Assembly (NCBI GenBank): GCA_023659985.1
Contig: JAGXOH010000002.1
Coordinates: 1-45,903 of the forward strand
Length of the DNA: 45,903 nucleotides
Direction of reading: 5' to 3'
Source of the DNA: Candidatus Falkowbacteria bacterium LH_S3
Lineage (GTDB): Bacteria > Patescibacteriota > Patescibacteriia > Patescibacteriales > JAGXOH01
The number at the start of each line of letters is the position of its first letter. Position 1 is the stretch's first letter. Below the pieces are notes generated by a model that was not told the DNA's origin, made no database searches, and saw only the letters and a program-made list of their open reading frames with translations. Made by a program: the position numbers and the translations under genes. Shown piece after piece: positions 33,870 to 42,893 of the stretch.

Positions 33870-34161
33870 AAGCCATAAAATCCAAATGTTGTCAAACTTA
33901 AAGCTTAAAATTAAAAGCTAAAAATTACAACTTAAATCTTAAAATTAAAAGTTCAAATACTTAATAAAATCCTAATGTCAAATGTCAAAGCTCAAATGTC
34001 AAATGAAGATCAAATGACTAAATGTCATATTTAATGTCAAAACTTAAAGCTAAAAACTAAAAACTACAACTCAAAACTTAAAATTTCTTACTTCTTACTT
34101 CTTACTTTTTATCTCTTATTTCTTAACAATGTTTTAATTCAGTTTTAAATTTTGACTTTTG
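33870..34161. repeat. Intergenic word-repeat tract D
   Basis: Words such as AAATGTCAAATG, CTTAAAATTAAAAGCT, the CTTACTTCTTAC minisatellite, then AACAATGTTTTAATTCAG. It leads directly into the left 119-bp inverted repeat. Confidence 0.75.
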
Positions 34162-34280
34162 GTTTTGCGTTTTGAACGGCGATTCCCTTTCCCCTTGAGT
34201 CCCTTTTCCTCGCCGCAGCCGCCTTCGCATTGCTCGCCCCGCCATTCGGCGGGGCTCGCTCTTTTTCAAAAAATTCCTTC
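34162..34280. repeat. 119-bp inverted repeat, left copy
   Basis: GC-rich centre (for example CTCGCCGCAGCCGCC). The reverse complement of 37972-38090 differs at only 5 of 119 positions. It marks the left edge of the hydrogenase cassette. Confidence 0.92.
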
Positions 34281-34360
34281 AGGGATTTCTTAATCTATTT
34301 ACTATTTCTTCATTTTTTAATATACTCTAAGAAATAGAGTAAATATTTATTAACTTTTAT

Positions 34361-34597
34361 ATGTGTATTAATATTCCGGGTAAAGTTATTTTAATAAAAG
34401 AGGAAAATGCCAAAATAAAACAAAGGGGGCATTTTCATTGGGTAGACATCTCTTCACTTAAAGATGAGGTTAAAAAAGGAGATTATTTGCTTACTTATCA
34501 AGAGGCAGCAATTAACAAAATCTCTCCAAAAAATGCCAAGGAGATTTTAAGACTAATGGACAGCACAAGTGATGCAGGGGTCAAATGCTCTAATTAA
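34361..34597 (+). CDS. hypC: HypC-like [NiFe]-hydrogenase maturation chaperone
   Basis: A 78-residue protein starting MCINIPGKV, where C2 is the conserved HypC cysteine that carries the Fe(CN)2CO unit with HypD. The rest follows HypC length and pattern (VDISSLKDEVKKGDYLL, then an AKEILRLM helix). It is encoded head-to-tail against the hydrogenase gene, with their 3' ends overlapping by 45 bp. HypA, B, D, E and F are not in the window. Confidence 0.85.
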   Translation: MCINIPGKVILIKEENAKIKQRGHFHWVDISSLKDEVKKGDYLLTYQEAAINKISPKNAKEILRLMDSTSDAGVKCSN

Positions 34598-36250
34598 TTG
34601 CTCAACTTGCTTTTTTATTTGCAGAGGTGGAACTCCTTCTCTTTTTTTAACCAATTCTTGAGTCTCTTTCTCTAAAGAAGCTAAGTTAATTTGGGTTGGG
34701 GGGATAATATTGTAATCAATTATTTTTCCTTGAGAATCAATCTTTATTTGGTGGAATAGAATACCTCTGGGAGCTTCCAAACATGCACTACCAGAAAGCT
34801 TTTTTGATGGAAGGTTTTCTTTTTCAATTCCTTTTGATTTTTTCAAATCTTTTTCTGATATTTCTTCAATCAAATTTATTGTTTCCTCGAGGAAATGCAA
34901 AATCTCAATTGCTTGGGCTAAATTATTGTTAAAAGGATTATTGAGGTCAGGTTGAAGTTCTTGGAAGGCCTTCTTAGCTTTTGGGTTAAGAACTTTAGAA
35001 AAATGGCTGAGTCGGGATAGGGCTCCAACTTTTATTATTTCTCCTTTTTTTAAAATTCCTAGTTTTGCGGAAGAATCTTTTCTTACAATTTCTTTAATTG
35101 ATTTGGAAAAATTGCCAGGGTAAGAGGGGTAAAAACCTTGGACGGGAGTAATAGTTTCAAGCCGGCTATTAACCTTTAAGCTTGGAGTTTCAAGAGTTGA
35201 GAAAAGCTTTATTAAATCTTGGGCTTCATCAATAACTTCAAAAATTGAATTTCTAATTACTAAAAGCTCATCCATTTTTGGGGGAGTCCTAAATCCTCCT
35301 AATATTGTATTGGAGGGAAAAGCAGAAGATCCGCCAACAACTTCTAATATATTATCGGACACTTTTTTTAAGTTCAGCATTAAATGAAATTCAGCTGGAT
35401 ACTTTTTACAGAGTTCAACTGAGCCTTTAACGCCAGCATAATCTGGCAGAACTAAAAAGAAAAGATGTAAAAGGTGGCTTTTGAGAATTTGACTAGCCAG
35501 AAGAATTTTTCTTAAAATTGTTGTTTCTTGGGAAATTTTAACTCCTAAGGCGTCCTCCAGAGCAGACCAAGAACAAAGATTGTGAGCTACTGGACAAATC
35601 CCACAGATGCGAGAAGTATTAAAAGGAGCTTGTTGAAAATTCTGGCCCAAAACTAATCCCTCAACCAATCTTTCGCTTTCCTCGACTTCAAACTTAACCC
35701 TTTGTTCTTTAAAATTAATCTTTAAAACTCCGTGCCCTTCAATTTTAGCAGTGAAGTCAGGAAGAGTAATTTTTTTGATTTTTGAAACATTTTTTTCTTT
35801 CTTAATTTTTTCTAAAAGTTTTTTAACGAGTTCAATATCCGGCGGGCATCCAGGAATTTTTTCATCTACTCTAATAAATTTTTCTACTGGTTCTAAAAAT
35901 TTTGCCTTTAACTGGTAATTTTTATCATAGATTTTTGCAGCAAGTTTTTTTCTTTTTCCTTTGGATAATTGGGCAAAAATATTTCCAGAAATTGCGCAAG
36001 CTCCTAAAGCGACAACAATTTTTGAAGTTTCTCTAATTTGCTTGAGTAAATTAATCTGCTCTTTGGTAGTAACTGCTCCTTCTATAAAAGCAATGTCAAA
36101 ATTAGCGGGTTTTTTTTCTGAAAGCAATCGCCAATTAGTTATTTCAAAATCCTGAAAGAATTCGAGTAAAAGTTCGTCTAAGGAAAGAAGATGAAATTCA
36201 CATCCCTCACATCCAGTAAGGTCAAAAATTGCGATTTTTGTCTTTGTCAT
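34553..36250 (-). CDS. [NiFe] hydrogenase, small and large subunits fused in one polypeptide
   Basis: A 565-residue protein. Residues 1-150 are a group 3-type small subunit with proximal [4Fe-4S] ligands C14, C17, C85 and C134. From about residue 155 it continues without a stop into the catalytic large subunit: L1 motif R-I-C-G-I-C (C216, C219) with H223, and L2 motif D-P-C-I-T-C-A-V-H (C559, C562) at the extreme C-terminus. The four Ni-Fe cysteines are therefore present. The chain ends exactly at the histidine where the maturation protease normally cuts, so no C-terminal extension has to be removed. The two subunits are normally separate genes. FAD/FeS partner subunits of group 3 enzymes are not nearby. 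It likely oxidises or evolves H2 with an unknown electron partner. Confidence 0.88.
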   Translation of the reverse strand: MTKTKIAIFDLTGCEGCEFHLLSLDELLLEFFQDFEITNWRLLSEKKPANFDIAFIEGAVTTKEQINLLKQIRETSKIVVALGACAISGNIFAQLSKGKRKKLAAKIYDKNYQLKAKFLEPVEKFIRVDEKIPGCPPDIELVKKLLEKIKKEKNVSKIKKITLPDFTAKIEGHGVLKINFKEQRVKFEVEESERLVEGLVLGQNFQQAPFNTSRICGICPVAHNLCSWSALEDALGVKISQETTILRKILLASQILKSHLLHLFFLVLPDYAGVKGSVELCKKYPAEFHLMLNLKKVSDNILEVVGGSSAFPSNTILGGFRTPPKMDELLVIRNSIFEVIDEAQDLIKLFSTLETPSLKVNSRLETITPVQGFYPSYPGNFSKSIKEIVRKDSSAKLGILKKGEIIKVGALSRLSHFSKVLNPKAKKAFQELQPDLNNPFNNNLAQAIEILHFLEETINLIEEISEKDLKKSKGIEKENLPSKKLSGSACLEAPRGILFHQIKIDSQGKIIDYNIIPPTQINLASLEKETQELVKKREGVPPLQIKKQVEQLIRAFDPCITCAVH

Positions 36251-36336
36251 ATTATATTCATTTTATCATCTATGGAGATATTTTTCCAACTTTGCTATAC
36301 TAAAAAAAGAAGTGAAATTTAATCGAAAATAAACTT
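36251..36336. promoter_or_regulatory. Divergent promoter region of the hydrogenase cassette
   Basis: 86 bp between two divergent genes. On the plus strand an extended -10, TGCTATACT (36293-36301), would drive the EamA gene. The minus-strand promoter is not clear. Confidence 0.4.
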
Positions 36337-37245
36337 ATGAGAAAAGGCTATTTTTTAGTTTTTGTAACCGCCCTTATTTCCGGATTTGCTATTTTTATTA
36401 ATAAATTTGGAGTAAGTGTAGTTAATCCTGATATTTACACTTTCTTGAGAGTCTTAACTGTTGCTATTTTCTTAACCGGCTTGCTTTTATTTTTGAAAGA
36501 TTGGCAGACATTAAAGAATCTAACTGGAAAACAATGGCTCTTATTAATTACAATTGGTTTGGTTGGTGGAAGCATTCCTTTTTTACTCTTCTTCAAAGGG
36601 ATTTCTATAACCAATGCTGCTCAAGGCTCCTTTATTCATAAAACAATGTTTATTTGGGTGGCAATTTTAGCAACTTTGTTTTTGAAGGAAAAAATTGAAA
36701 AAAAATTCTTGTTGGGCGGATTGTTCTTACTCTTGGGGAATCTAATCTTATTAGAAAAATTACCTCATTCATTTAATCAAGGAGATTTATTAGTTTTTTT
36801 AGCTAGTTTGCTTTGGGCTACAGAAAATACGATTTCAAAATATGTCTTAAGAGATTTGGGAGGCAGAATTGTTGCCTGGGCAAGGATGTTTTTCGGCGCT
36901 TTATTTATTTTGATATTCTTGTTGGCAACCAATCAATTTCCTTTAATTTCTGGTCTTACATTAGGACAGATTAATTGGGTTTTAATAACAGCAGTTATTC
37001 TATTTGGTTATGTAATGACCTGGTATAGTGGTTTGAAATTTATCCCGGTTTCTCAGGCAACAGCAATTTTACTCCTTGGTTCCCCGATAACCACTTTATT
37101 GTCATTTATTCAGACGGGGCAAGTAAGTTTTCAAGAAATTTTTTCCGGCTTCTTCATTATTTTAGGAATACTTCTAGTTTTTGGATTAAAAGAAGTGTGG
37201 CGTTTATTCAAGGAATTTAAAAAACTATTTTATGTCTGGACTTAA
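36337..37245 (+). CDS. EamA/DMT-superfamily transporter
   Basis: A 302-residue protein with ten membrane helices as two EamA repeats: FVTALISGFAIFINKFG near the N-terminus and FLASLLWATENTISKYVL starting the second half. Drug/metabolite transporters export small metabolites. The substrate is unknown. Its last 14 bp overlap the next gene (ATG at 37232), indicating translational coupling inside the cassette. Confidence 0.9.
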   Translation: MRKGYFLVFVTALISGFAIFINKFGVSVVNPDIYTFLRVLTVAIFLTGLLLFLKDWQTLKNLTGKQWLLLITIGLVGGSIPFLLFFKGISITNAAQGSFIHKTMFIWVAILATLFLKEKIEKKFLLGGLFLLLGNLILLEKLPHSFNQGDLLVFLASLLWATENTISKYVLRDLGGRIVAWARMFFGALFILIFLLATNQFPLISGLTLGQINWVLITAVILFGYVMTWYSGLKFIPVSQATAILLLGSPITTLLSFIQTGQVSFQEIFSGFFIILGILLVFGLKEVWRLFKEFKKLFYVWT

Positions 37246-37972
37246 GTTGGCAGCTCTTTGTGGATTTTATCCCCACAAACTTGGTTTTTGCGGACTTCAA
37301 GAAAACTCAGCGAAGAAAAACCTTTTGAGTTATCTTTCTGGAGAAAAAATCCCTGAGCAAAAAATCAGAAAAATTTTAGAAACTTTTAAAGGAGCTTTTT
37401 CTTATTATAAATTAATTGCTAAAAGTAATGGAATTGAAGACCCTTTTGATGAAAAAGTAGTTAAGGCTTACTGGTTTGGCAATCAACTTTTAGAAAAGGT
37501 TCCGGTTGATTCCCTAAAAGAGATGATTATCAAAGAGTTCGTCGGACCTGGTTTTCTTTCAAAAAAAATGGCTGAGAAAAAAGCCAGAGAAATCTCTTTT
37601 ACCTCAAAAGCCCATCACAGTTTCCATGTTCTAGTTATAGGTTCGGTGAGTGGTCGGATAATGCTTGAGGGTAAGTTGTTAGATCTTTGTCGGATTGCTT
37701 GGGGAAAGGTAATAGGATACAAAAAGGGGGAAACAGAAAATGCAAATAAGATAATTATTGAATATCACCCCCTCCAAAAGAAAAGAGGGAAATATTCTTT
37801 AGGAGGACCAATCCATAAAATTGTGTTTTGGGAGAAAAAATTTATACCAGAGATTAAAATCGGAGATAAAGTGGCGATTCATTGGAATCATATTGTGCAA
37901 ATTCTTGATGCAAAAGATTTAATCAATCTCAAAAAATACACTCAAATTACAATAGATTCTCTAAATAGTTAG
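37232..37972 (+). CDS. Hydrogenase-neighbour family protein (probably DUF6390)
   Basis: A 246-residue protein opening LAALCGFYPHKLGFCG. A mid-region SKAHHSFHVLVIGSVSGRI leads into LDLCRIAWGKVIGY. I recall similar proteins, named DUF6390, beside [NiFe] hydrogenase genes; this recollection is unchecked. Histidine/cysteine-rich motifs suggest metal handling or maturation, which is inference. Its stop codon is at the first bases of the right 119-bp inverted repeat. Confidence 0.6.
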   Translation: MSGLKLAALCGFYPHKLGFCGLQENSAKKNLLSYLSGEKIPEQKIRKILETFKGAFSYYKLIAKSNGIEDPFDEKVVKAYWFGNQLLEKVPVDSLKEMIIKEFVGPGFLSKKMAEKKAREISFTSKAHHSFHVLVIGSVSGRIMLEGKLLDLCRIAWGKVIGYKKGETENANKIIIEYHPLQKKRGKYSLGGPIHKIVFWEKKFIPEIKIGDKVAIHWNHIVQILDAKDLINLKKYTQITIDSLNS

Positions 37973-38090
37973 AAGGAATTTTTTGAAAAAGAGTGAGCCC
38001 AGCCGAATGGCGGGGCGAGCAATGCGGAGGCGGCTGCGGCGAGGAAAAGGGGTTCAAGGGGAAAGGGAATCGCCGTTCAAAACGCAAAAC
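37972..38090. repeat. 119-bp inverted repeat, right copy
   Basis: Inverse of 34162-34280 with 5 differences. It closes a 3,691-bp interior. Confidence 0.92.
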
Positions 38091-38490
38091 TCAAAGTTAA
38101 AAACGCAAAACCAAAAATTAAATGAAATCCAAAATCCAAAAAATATGATTGAAACGCAAAACTCAAAGTTAAAAACGCAAAACCAAAAGTCAAAACTTAA
38201 AACCAAAAATTAAATGAAATCCAAAATCCAAATGCCAAATGAAATCCAAATGACAAAGCTCAAATACTTAATAAAATCCAAATGACATACAATAAAATCC
38301 TAATGACAAAATCCTAATGTCAAATGAAGGTCAAATGACTAAATGACAAATGACAAAGCTTAAAACTTAAAGCTCAAAATTTAAAACCAAAAATTAAATG
38401 AAATCCAAAATCCAAATGCCAAATGAAATATAGTTGAAACTCAAAGCTTAAAATTAAAAGCTCAAAATTTAAAACTGAATTAAAATATCG
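38091..38490. repeat. Intergenic word-repeat tract E
   Basis: Long tract of the genome-wide words (AACTCAAAGTTAAAAACGC repeated, AAATGAAATCCAAAATCC, AATGACAAA). Part of it is the inverse of tract D, so the inverted relation extends outside the 119-bp core. No believable gene. Confidence 0.75.
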
Positions 38491-38611
38491 TTCAGAAATT
38501 TTAAGATTTAAGTGTTACAATTGAAACTAAATAGATATATTGAACGCAAAAAAATTAATAATTTTGTATCATCAACCATACATATATAAAATAATTAGAA
38601 AAAATAGGCCC

Positions 38612-38694
38612 AGGTGGCGGAATTGGTATACGCGCATGGTTTAGGACCATGTGCCTTTATAGGCTTGGGAGTTCAAATCTCCCCTCGCCCACCA
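38612..38694 (+). tRNA. tRNA-Leu (TAG) with mismatched acceptor stem
   Basis: The anticodon stem CATGG/CCATG encloses TTTAGGA, giving anticodon TAG. A long variable arm, an intact T-arm (GGGAG/CTCCC) and encoded CCA are present. The 5' acceptor GCCCAGG faces 3' CTCGCCC, giving three mismatches (C-C, C-C, A-C) plus one G-U. The 3' strand equals that of the tRNA-Leu at 16.1 kb. The gene may be a hybrid or non-functional. Confidence 0.8.
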
Positions 38695-38777
38695 AAATAA
38701 TTAAGCGAAGTTTATTAAATCAGAGCTTTGCTTAATTGCTGAAGATTAAAGTTGAAAGCTAAAAGAATACCTAAATT

Positions 38778-40367
38778 ATGCAGACACAAAAACAATTAGT
38801 TACAATCAAAGAAGCAAGTCGGTGGGCTACTGATCATCTTAACAGAGACGTGAGTGAGTCCAATATTTCGTACTTGATTCAATATGGAAATGTCAGAAAG
38901 TATAATAGTGACAGTTCAACCTTAGTAAATCTTGACGATTTGCAAAAATACTACCAACCCTATCATAGCAAAAGAGAAATAAGTTGGAAAAAACGCCTTG
39001 GAGATGATTTGAATTGGGCTTTATCCTTTGATCATCTTCGAGAAAAAGATACAACAAAACATGTTCATCGCCTTCATCCATACAAAGGGAAATTCATTCC
39101 TCAGCTTGTTCAATATTTTATTGATGATCACACTGATAATTTTAAAAAAAATACATATTTCAAACAAGGAGATATTATCCTTGATCCATTCTCTGGTTCT
39201 GGGACCACTTTAGTTCAAGCAAGTGAAATGGGTATTCATTCAATTGGAATTGATATTTCACAATTCAATTGTATGATTACTGATGCTAAGCTACACAAAT
39301 ATGATTTTGACTCATTAAATCAAGAGATAAAGTGTGTCAAAAAAGCGCTTGCAGATTTTGAATATGATAGCAATGTTTCTACTTTTGAATCAGAGCTTCT
39401 GCAAAAAATGAATAAGTTTAATTATGAGTATTTTCCAAGCCCAGATTTTAAGTATCAAATACAACAAGGAAAGATTGATGAAAATAGTTATTCCAAAAAT
39501 AAAGAAAAAGAATTTTTAAAAATTTATAATAGTTTGGTAAAAAAATATGAGATTGAGCTGAATCATAGAGTCAGCGAGTCGTTCCTAGATGAGTGGTATA
39601 TAAAAAATGTTAGAAAAGAAATTAATTTTACATTTGATTTAATAAAACAAATTAAAGATATCAAGAATAAAAAAGTTCTTGCTGTAATTTTAAGTCGAAC
39701 TATTAGATCTTGTCGGGCCACTACCCATTCTGATCTTGCAACTCTAAAAGAACCCCAACTTACCACTTATTATTGTTTTAAGCATAAGAAAATTTGTAAG
39801 CCACTTTTTTCTATCAAATACTGGTTTGAAAGATACGCAAATGATACGCTAAAACGTCTTAGAGATTTCGAGCGTTTAAGAACACAAGCGCATTTTTCTG
39901 TTTTGTCAACAGATTCTCGCGCAGTAGATATTTTTACAGAAATAAAGAAACGAAATAAAAAATTGTATGAACAATTAAAGAAGCAGAAAATCCGCGGCAT
40001 CTTCACTTCGCCTCCGTATGTAGGACAAATTGATTATCACGAACAACATGCTTACGCCTATGATCTTTTCGGTTTTGATCGTCAAGATAATTTAGAGATT
40101 GGCCCTTTGTATAAAGGACAAGGCAAAGAGGCTCGCAATTCGTATGTTAAGGGAGTTTCAGATGTTTTACTCAATTGCAAAAAATATTTAACGGATAATT
40201 TTGATATATTTCTTGTTGCAAATGATAAATACAATCTTTATCCGATTATAGCAGAGCGATCGGGTATGCAGATTGTTAATAAATTTAAACGGCCAGTTCT
40301 AAATAGAACCGAACGAGATAGGTTGCCCTATTCGGAAATAATTTTTCACATAAAAAATACAAAATAA
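38778..40367 (+). CDS. DNA methyltransferase of a type II restriction system
   Basis: A 529-residue protein. An N-terminal helix-turn-helix-like segment (KEASRWATDHL) precedes SAM motif I DPFSGSGTT (136-144) with the strand IGIDIS. The catalytic motif TSPPY (410-414) is near the C-terminus, so the order is motif I then IV. SPPY-type motifs are typical of N4-cytosine (or N6-adenine) amino-methyltransferases. A large insert lies between the motifs. It is followed one base later by the endonuclease. Confidence 0.88.
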   Translation: MQTQKQLVTIKEASRWATDHLNRDVSESNISYLIQYGNVRKYNSDSSTLVNLDDLQKYYQPYHSKREISWKKRLGDDLNWALSFDHLREKDTTKHVHRLHPYKGKFIPQLVQYFIDDHTDNFKKNTYFKQGDIILDPFSGSGTTLVQASEMGIHSIGIDISQFNCMITDAKLHKYDFDSLNQEIKCVKKALADFEYDSNVSTFESELLQKMNKFNYEYFPSPDFKYQIQQGKIDENSYSKNKEKEFLKIYNSLVKKYEIELNHRVSESFLDEWYIKNVRKEINFTFDLIKQIKDIKNKKVLAVILSRTIRSCRATTHSDLATLKEPQLTTYYCFKHKKICKPLFSIKYWFERYANDTLKRLRDFERLRTQAHFSVLSTDSRAVDIFTEIKKRNKKLYEQLKKQKIRGIFTSPPYVGQIDYHEQHAYAYDLFGFDRQDNLEIGPLYKGQGKEARNSYVKGVSDVLLNCKKYLTDNFDIFLVANDKYNLYPIIAERSGMQIVNKFKRPVLNRTERDRLPYSEIIFHIKNTK

Positions 40368-40368
40368 T

Positions 40369-41145
40369 ATGGCACTATCAAAACAGCAGAGTAAAGAAAT
40401 AAAGGAGTATCTCGTTGGAAAAATACGGTGGAAGTTAGATAATTATAATCCTGAAACAAACGCAATGCCTTTCCATTATCGCTTGCTTGGGAAAGATCGC
40501 ATAGCTTTGTTTTCTTTTATTCATTCTGTGAATACTACACTTGGGACTTCAATTTTTGAACAAGTTGGTGCAATGATAGCAAAGCCACATACAAAAAGAA
40601 CAATCGGACAATATAAAGAGTTTGAGGGATTTGTTAGTAGCGAGGTAGTACTTACGATAGACACAATCATGCGGGAATTGCGCGCGGCTTCTCGTAAGCC
40701 AAATAAGCCAAAAGAAACAGAGGAAGTACTTGCTGCGGTTAAAAAAGGAAATCAAGGAAAGAAAATGAAAAAGCGAGTGGATTTATTTGTGAAGATGAAA
40801 GACAACACTGAATACTATTTTGAATTGAAATCTGCCAAGCCGAATATCAATGAATTTACTGGAATTAAAAAACAAATGCTTGATTGGATAGCTATGCGCG
40901 GAAGCCAAAAACCAAACGCAAAAGTAAAAACTATTGTCGCTATTCCATACAATCCATATGAACCCCAGCCATACGAACGATGGACACTTCAAGGACTTTT
41001 TGATTTGAACGAGGAGGTATTAGTAGGTAAAGAATTTTGGGATTTGTTGGGTGGAAAAGATACTTATGAGGATTTATTAAAGGTGTTTGAGCAAGCAGGA
41101 TTAGAGCTTTATGACGAAATTGACCGAAAAAAAAAATTTGAATAA
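40369..41145 (+). CDS. TdeIII-like type II restriction endonuclease
   Basis: A 258-residue protein. A conserved N-terminal block (PFHYRLLGKDRIALFSFIHS, NTTLGTSIFE) resembles TdeIII family enzymes, whose prototype recognises GGNCC (from memory). The catalytic PD-(D/E)xK site is likely VDLF...YFELKSA. Its start is one base after the methyltransferase stop, typical of coupled RM genes. Confidence 0.75.
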   Translation: MALSKQQSKEIKEYLVGKIRWKLDNYNPETNAMPFHYRLLGKDRIALFSFIHSVNTTLGTSIFEQVGAMIAKPHTKRTIGQYKEFEGFVSSEVVLTIDTIMRELRAASRKPNKPKETEEVLAAVKKGNQGKKMKKRVDLFVKMKDNTEYYFELKSAKPNINEFTGIKKQMLDWIAMRGSQKPNAKVKTIVAIPYNPYEPQPYERWTLQGLFDLNEEVLVGKEFWDLLGGKDTYEDLLKVFEQAGLELYDEIDRKKKFE

Positions 41146-41267
41146 CGGAAATTAGTATTTTGTTATGTATTTTTTATATGCTCTCACAAATAATTCAATT
41201 CGTCTTGATCTAAAATGAAAGTAGGGACTTTCCGACTTTTTAAGAATCTGTTAAAAATATATAGTAG

Positions 41268-41450
41268 AGATATAATAATACAATTAAAAAGGGGGAACCA
41301 AACTATTATACTTTATTATTGAGATTATGTTTGGATAATCCACGCAAATTTATTGAATATTTATCTAACAAAGGAATCCCATCAGATATAATTAGGTATA
41401 ATTGCAAGCCATTAGACCTGTTGTTTAATAACAAAAATATTGTAAAATAA
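41268..41450 (+). other. Short reading frame, possible gene remnant
   Basis: 60 sense codons (RYNNTIKKGEPNYYTLLLRL..., later IPSDIIRYNCKPLDLLF) without an ATG. Amino-acid content looks coding. A TTG at 41319 is possible. The rest of the 41146-41490 gap shows nothing recognised. Confidence 0.3.
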
Positions 41451-41490
41451 TGATATAAAAAGTGTTTTTAAAAGTTAATTTTTAATTATT

Positions 41491-42409
41491 ATGATGAATA
41501 TTAATAAAATATTAAAGAATAAACGTTTAACATTAGCCTTAACCGGGCTTACTCCACAAGAATTTTTAAATCTGTTATCACCCTTTGCTCAAACTTGGCA
41601 AGATTTAAAGCAAGAAGATTATCAAAAAAATAGAAAACAGAGGAAACGTAAACTAAGTGGAGGCAGAAAGGGCTCTTTAAGAGAGATGGAAGACAAATTA
41701 TTGTTTATTCTATTCTATTATAAATGTTATCCAACTTATGGAGTGCTAAGTTTTCTCTATGGTTTTGATAGAGCGAACGGGTTTAGAAGACAAGAGCAAA
41801 TAACCAAAGTATTGGAAAAAACTCCCCGCAGAAAGCTGTTTTACCTGAAAGGAAATTAGAGAAAGCTGAAGAATTCTTTGAGACGTTCCCCGAGATCAGA
41901 GAGGTATTTATAACTGAAAGACAGACTCAGAGACTCAGAGACTCAAGGACTCAAAACAACAAAGAGATAAATACTCTGGTAAAAAGAAACGACATACTGC
42001 AAAGAATATTGTCATATCAAACAAGAAAAAACAAATATTGTTTTTGAGTAAGACCGAAGGAGAAAGACAACATAGTTTTTCAATGTTAAAAGAACACGCT
42101 CCGCCTCTGGAAAATACCAATCACGATTGAGCAGCTTTAGACTTGGGTTTTAAGGGATATCGCGCTCAGTTTCCTAACCACAAAATATCAATACCAGAGA
42201 GAAAACCTAGAACCAAGGAACTTTGCAAGACTAAAACAGAGCAAAACAAGAGAAAATCAAGAACCAGAGTTTTGGTGGAACACGCTACCCCCGCTGTAAA
42301 AAGATTCAGAATCACAACAGATGTATTTCGTAACAAAGTGAATGGCTCAGATGACAAAGCAATGTCCATTTCCTGCAGACTTTGGAATTACCATCTCTTA
42401 ATGAGTTAA
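41491..42409 (+). pseudogene. Decayed IS5-like DDE transposase
   Basis: The first frame (122 residues) has the N-terminal HTH region (LTPQEFLNLLSPFAQTW, MEDKLLFILFYYKCYPTYGVL). It then breaks by frameshift near 41820-41860. Further fragments follow in changing frames: LPERKLEKAEEFFETFPEIREV, LSKTEGERQHSFSMLKEHAPP, and after an in-frame TGA at 42128 AALDLGFKGYRAQFP and VLVEHATPAVKRFR. Together they form one transposase order. Several lesions, so inactive. Confidence 0.85.
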
Positions 42410-42728
42410 AAATTCCAAAATCTACAGGATAATTATGGAGTATAAAATATTATTAAGCAACTGGTCTAATATAAAATTGTTTCCTAACTTTAGAAAACTA
42501 ATTGAGAAGGTACTAAAATAAAGGATATAATATTTAGTTTAGATGCCTGAAAATTGATTCTCACAAAATTAGAAATTTTGCTCGGCACTTCCATGTTCAT
42601 CTAATAGCCATTTTACGGAAAATCTGCGGATTTTCTCAAATTCGCTTTCAGCAAACTTCGTAAAACGGCATATGTTACACGAAGTTGTCAGCCCTTGCAC
42701 AACCAATAATTTTATAAATATTTATTAT
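42410..42728. other. Intergenic, hairpin-bearing, no gene seen
   Basis: Holds GCCATTTTACG / CGTAAAACGGC arms near 42609-42668 with an inner GAAAATC/GATTTTC hairpin. Probably IS-end debris. Confidence 0.4.
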
Positions 42729-42872
42729 TCAATACTGAATATGACTAACTGTACTTGATGAGTACATAGGTAACACTTTAATAGAATTATTGAACTTAAT
42801 CAGCGCTTTGTAGTTCAATGTCTGATGAGGTCTTCTAAAATTGTATTCAATCAACCATTTAGTTGTATAATT
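42729..42872 (-). pseudogene. 3' remnant of IS481/IS3-type integrase
   Basis: The minus strand reads WLIEYNFRRPHQTLNYKALI, the C-terminal signature of rve-type transposases (YNxxRPHxxLNYxxP), ending with TGA at 42729. The 5' part is absent, apparently lost at the cysS side. Confidence 0.8.
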
Positions 42873-42893
42873 AAATAATATTTATGCTTATGT

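Noticed and set aside
37983..38213. 76-codon plus-strand frame
   Set aside because: It lies in the right inverted repeat and the word-repeat tract, and its repetitive KLKTQN-type translation reflects the repeats.
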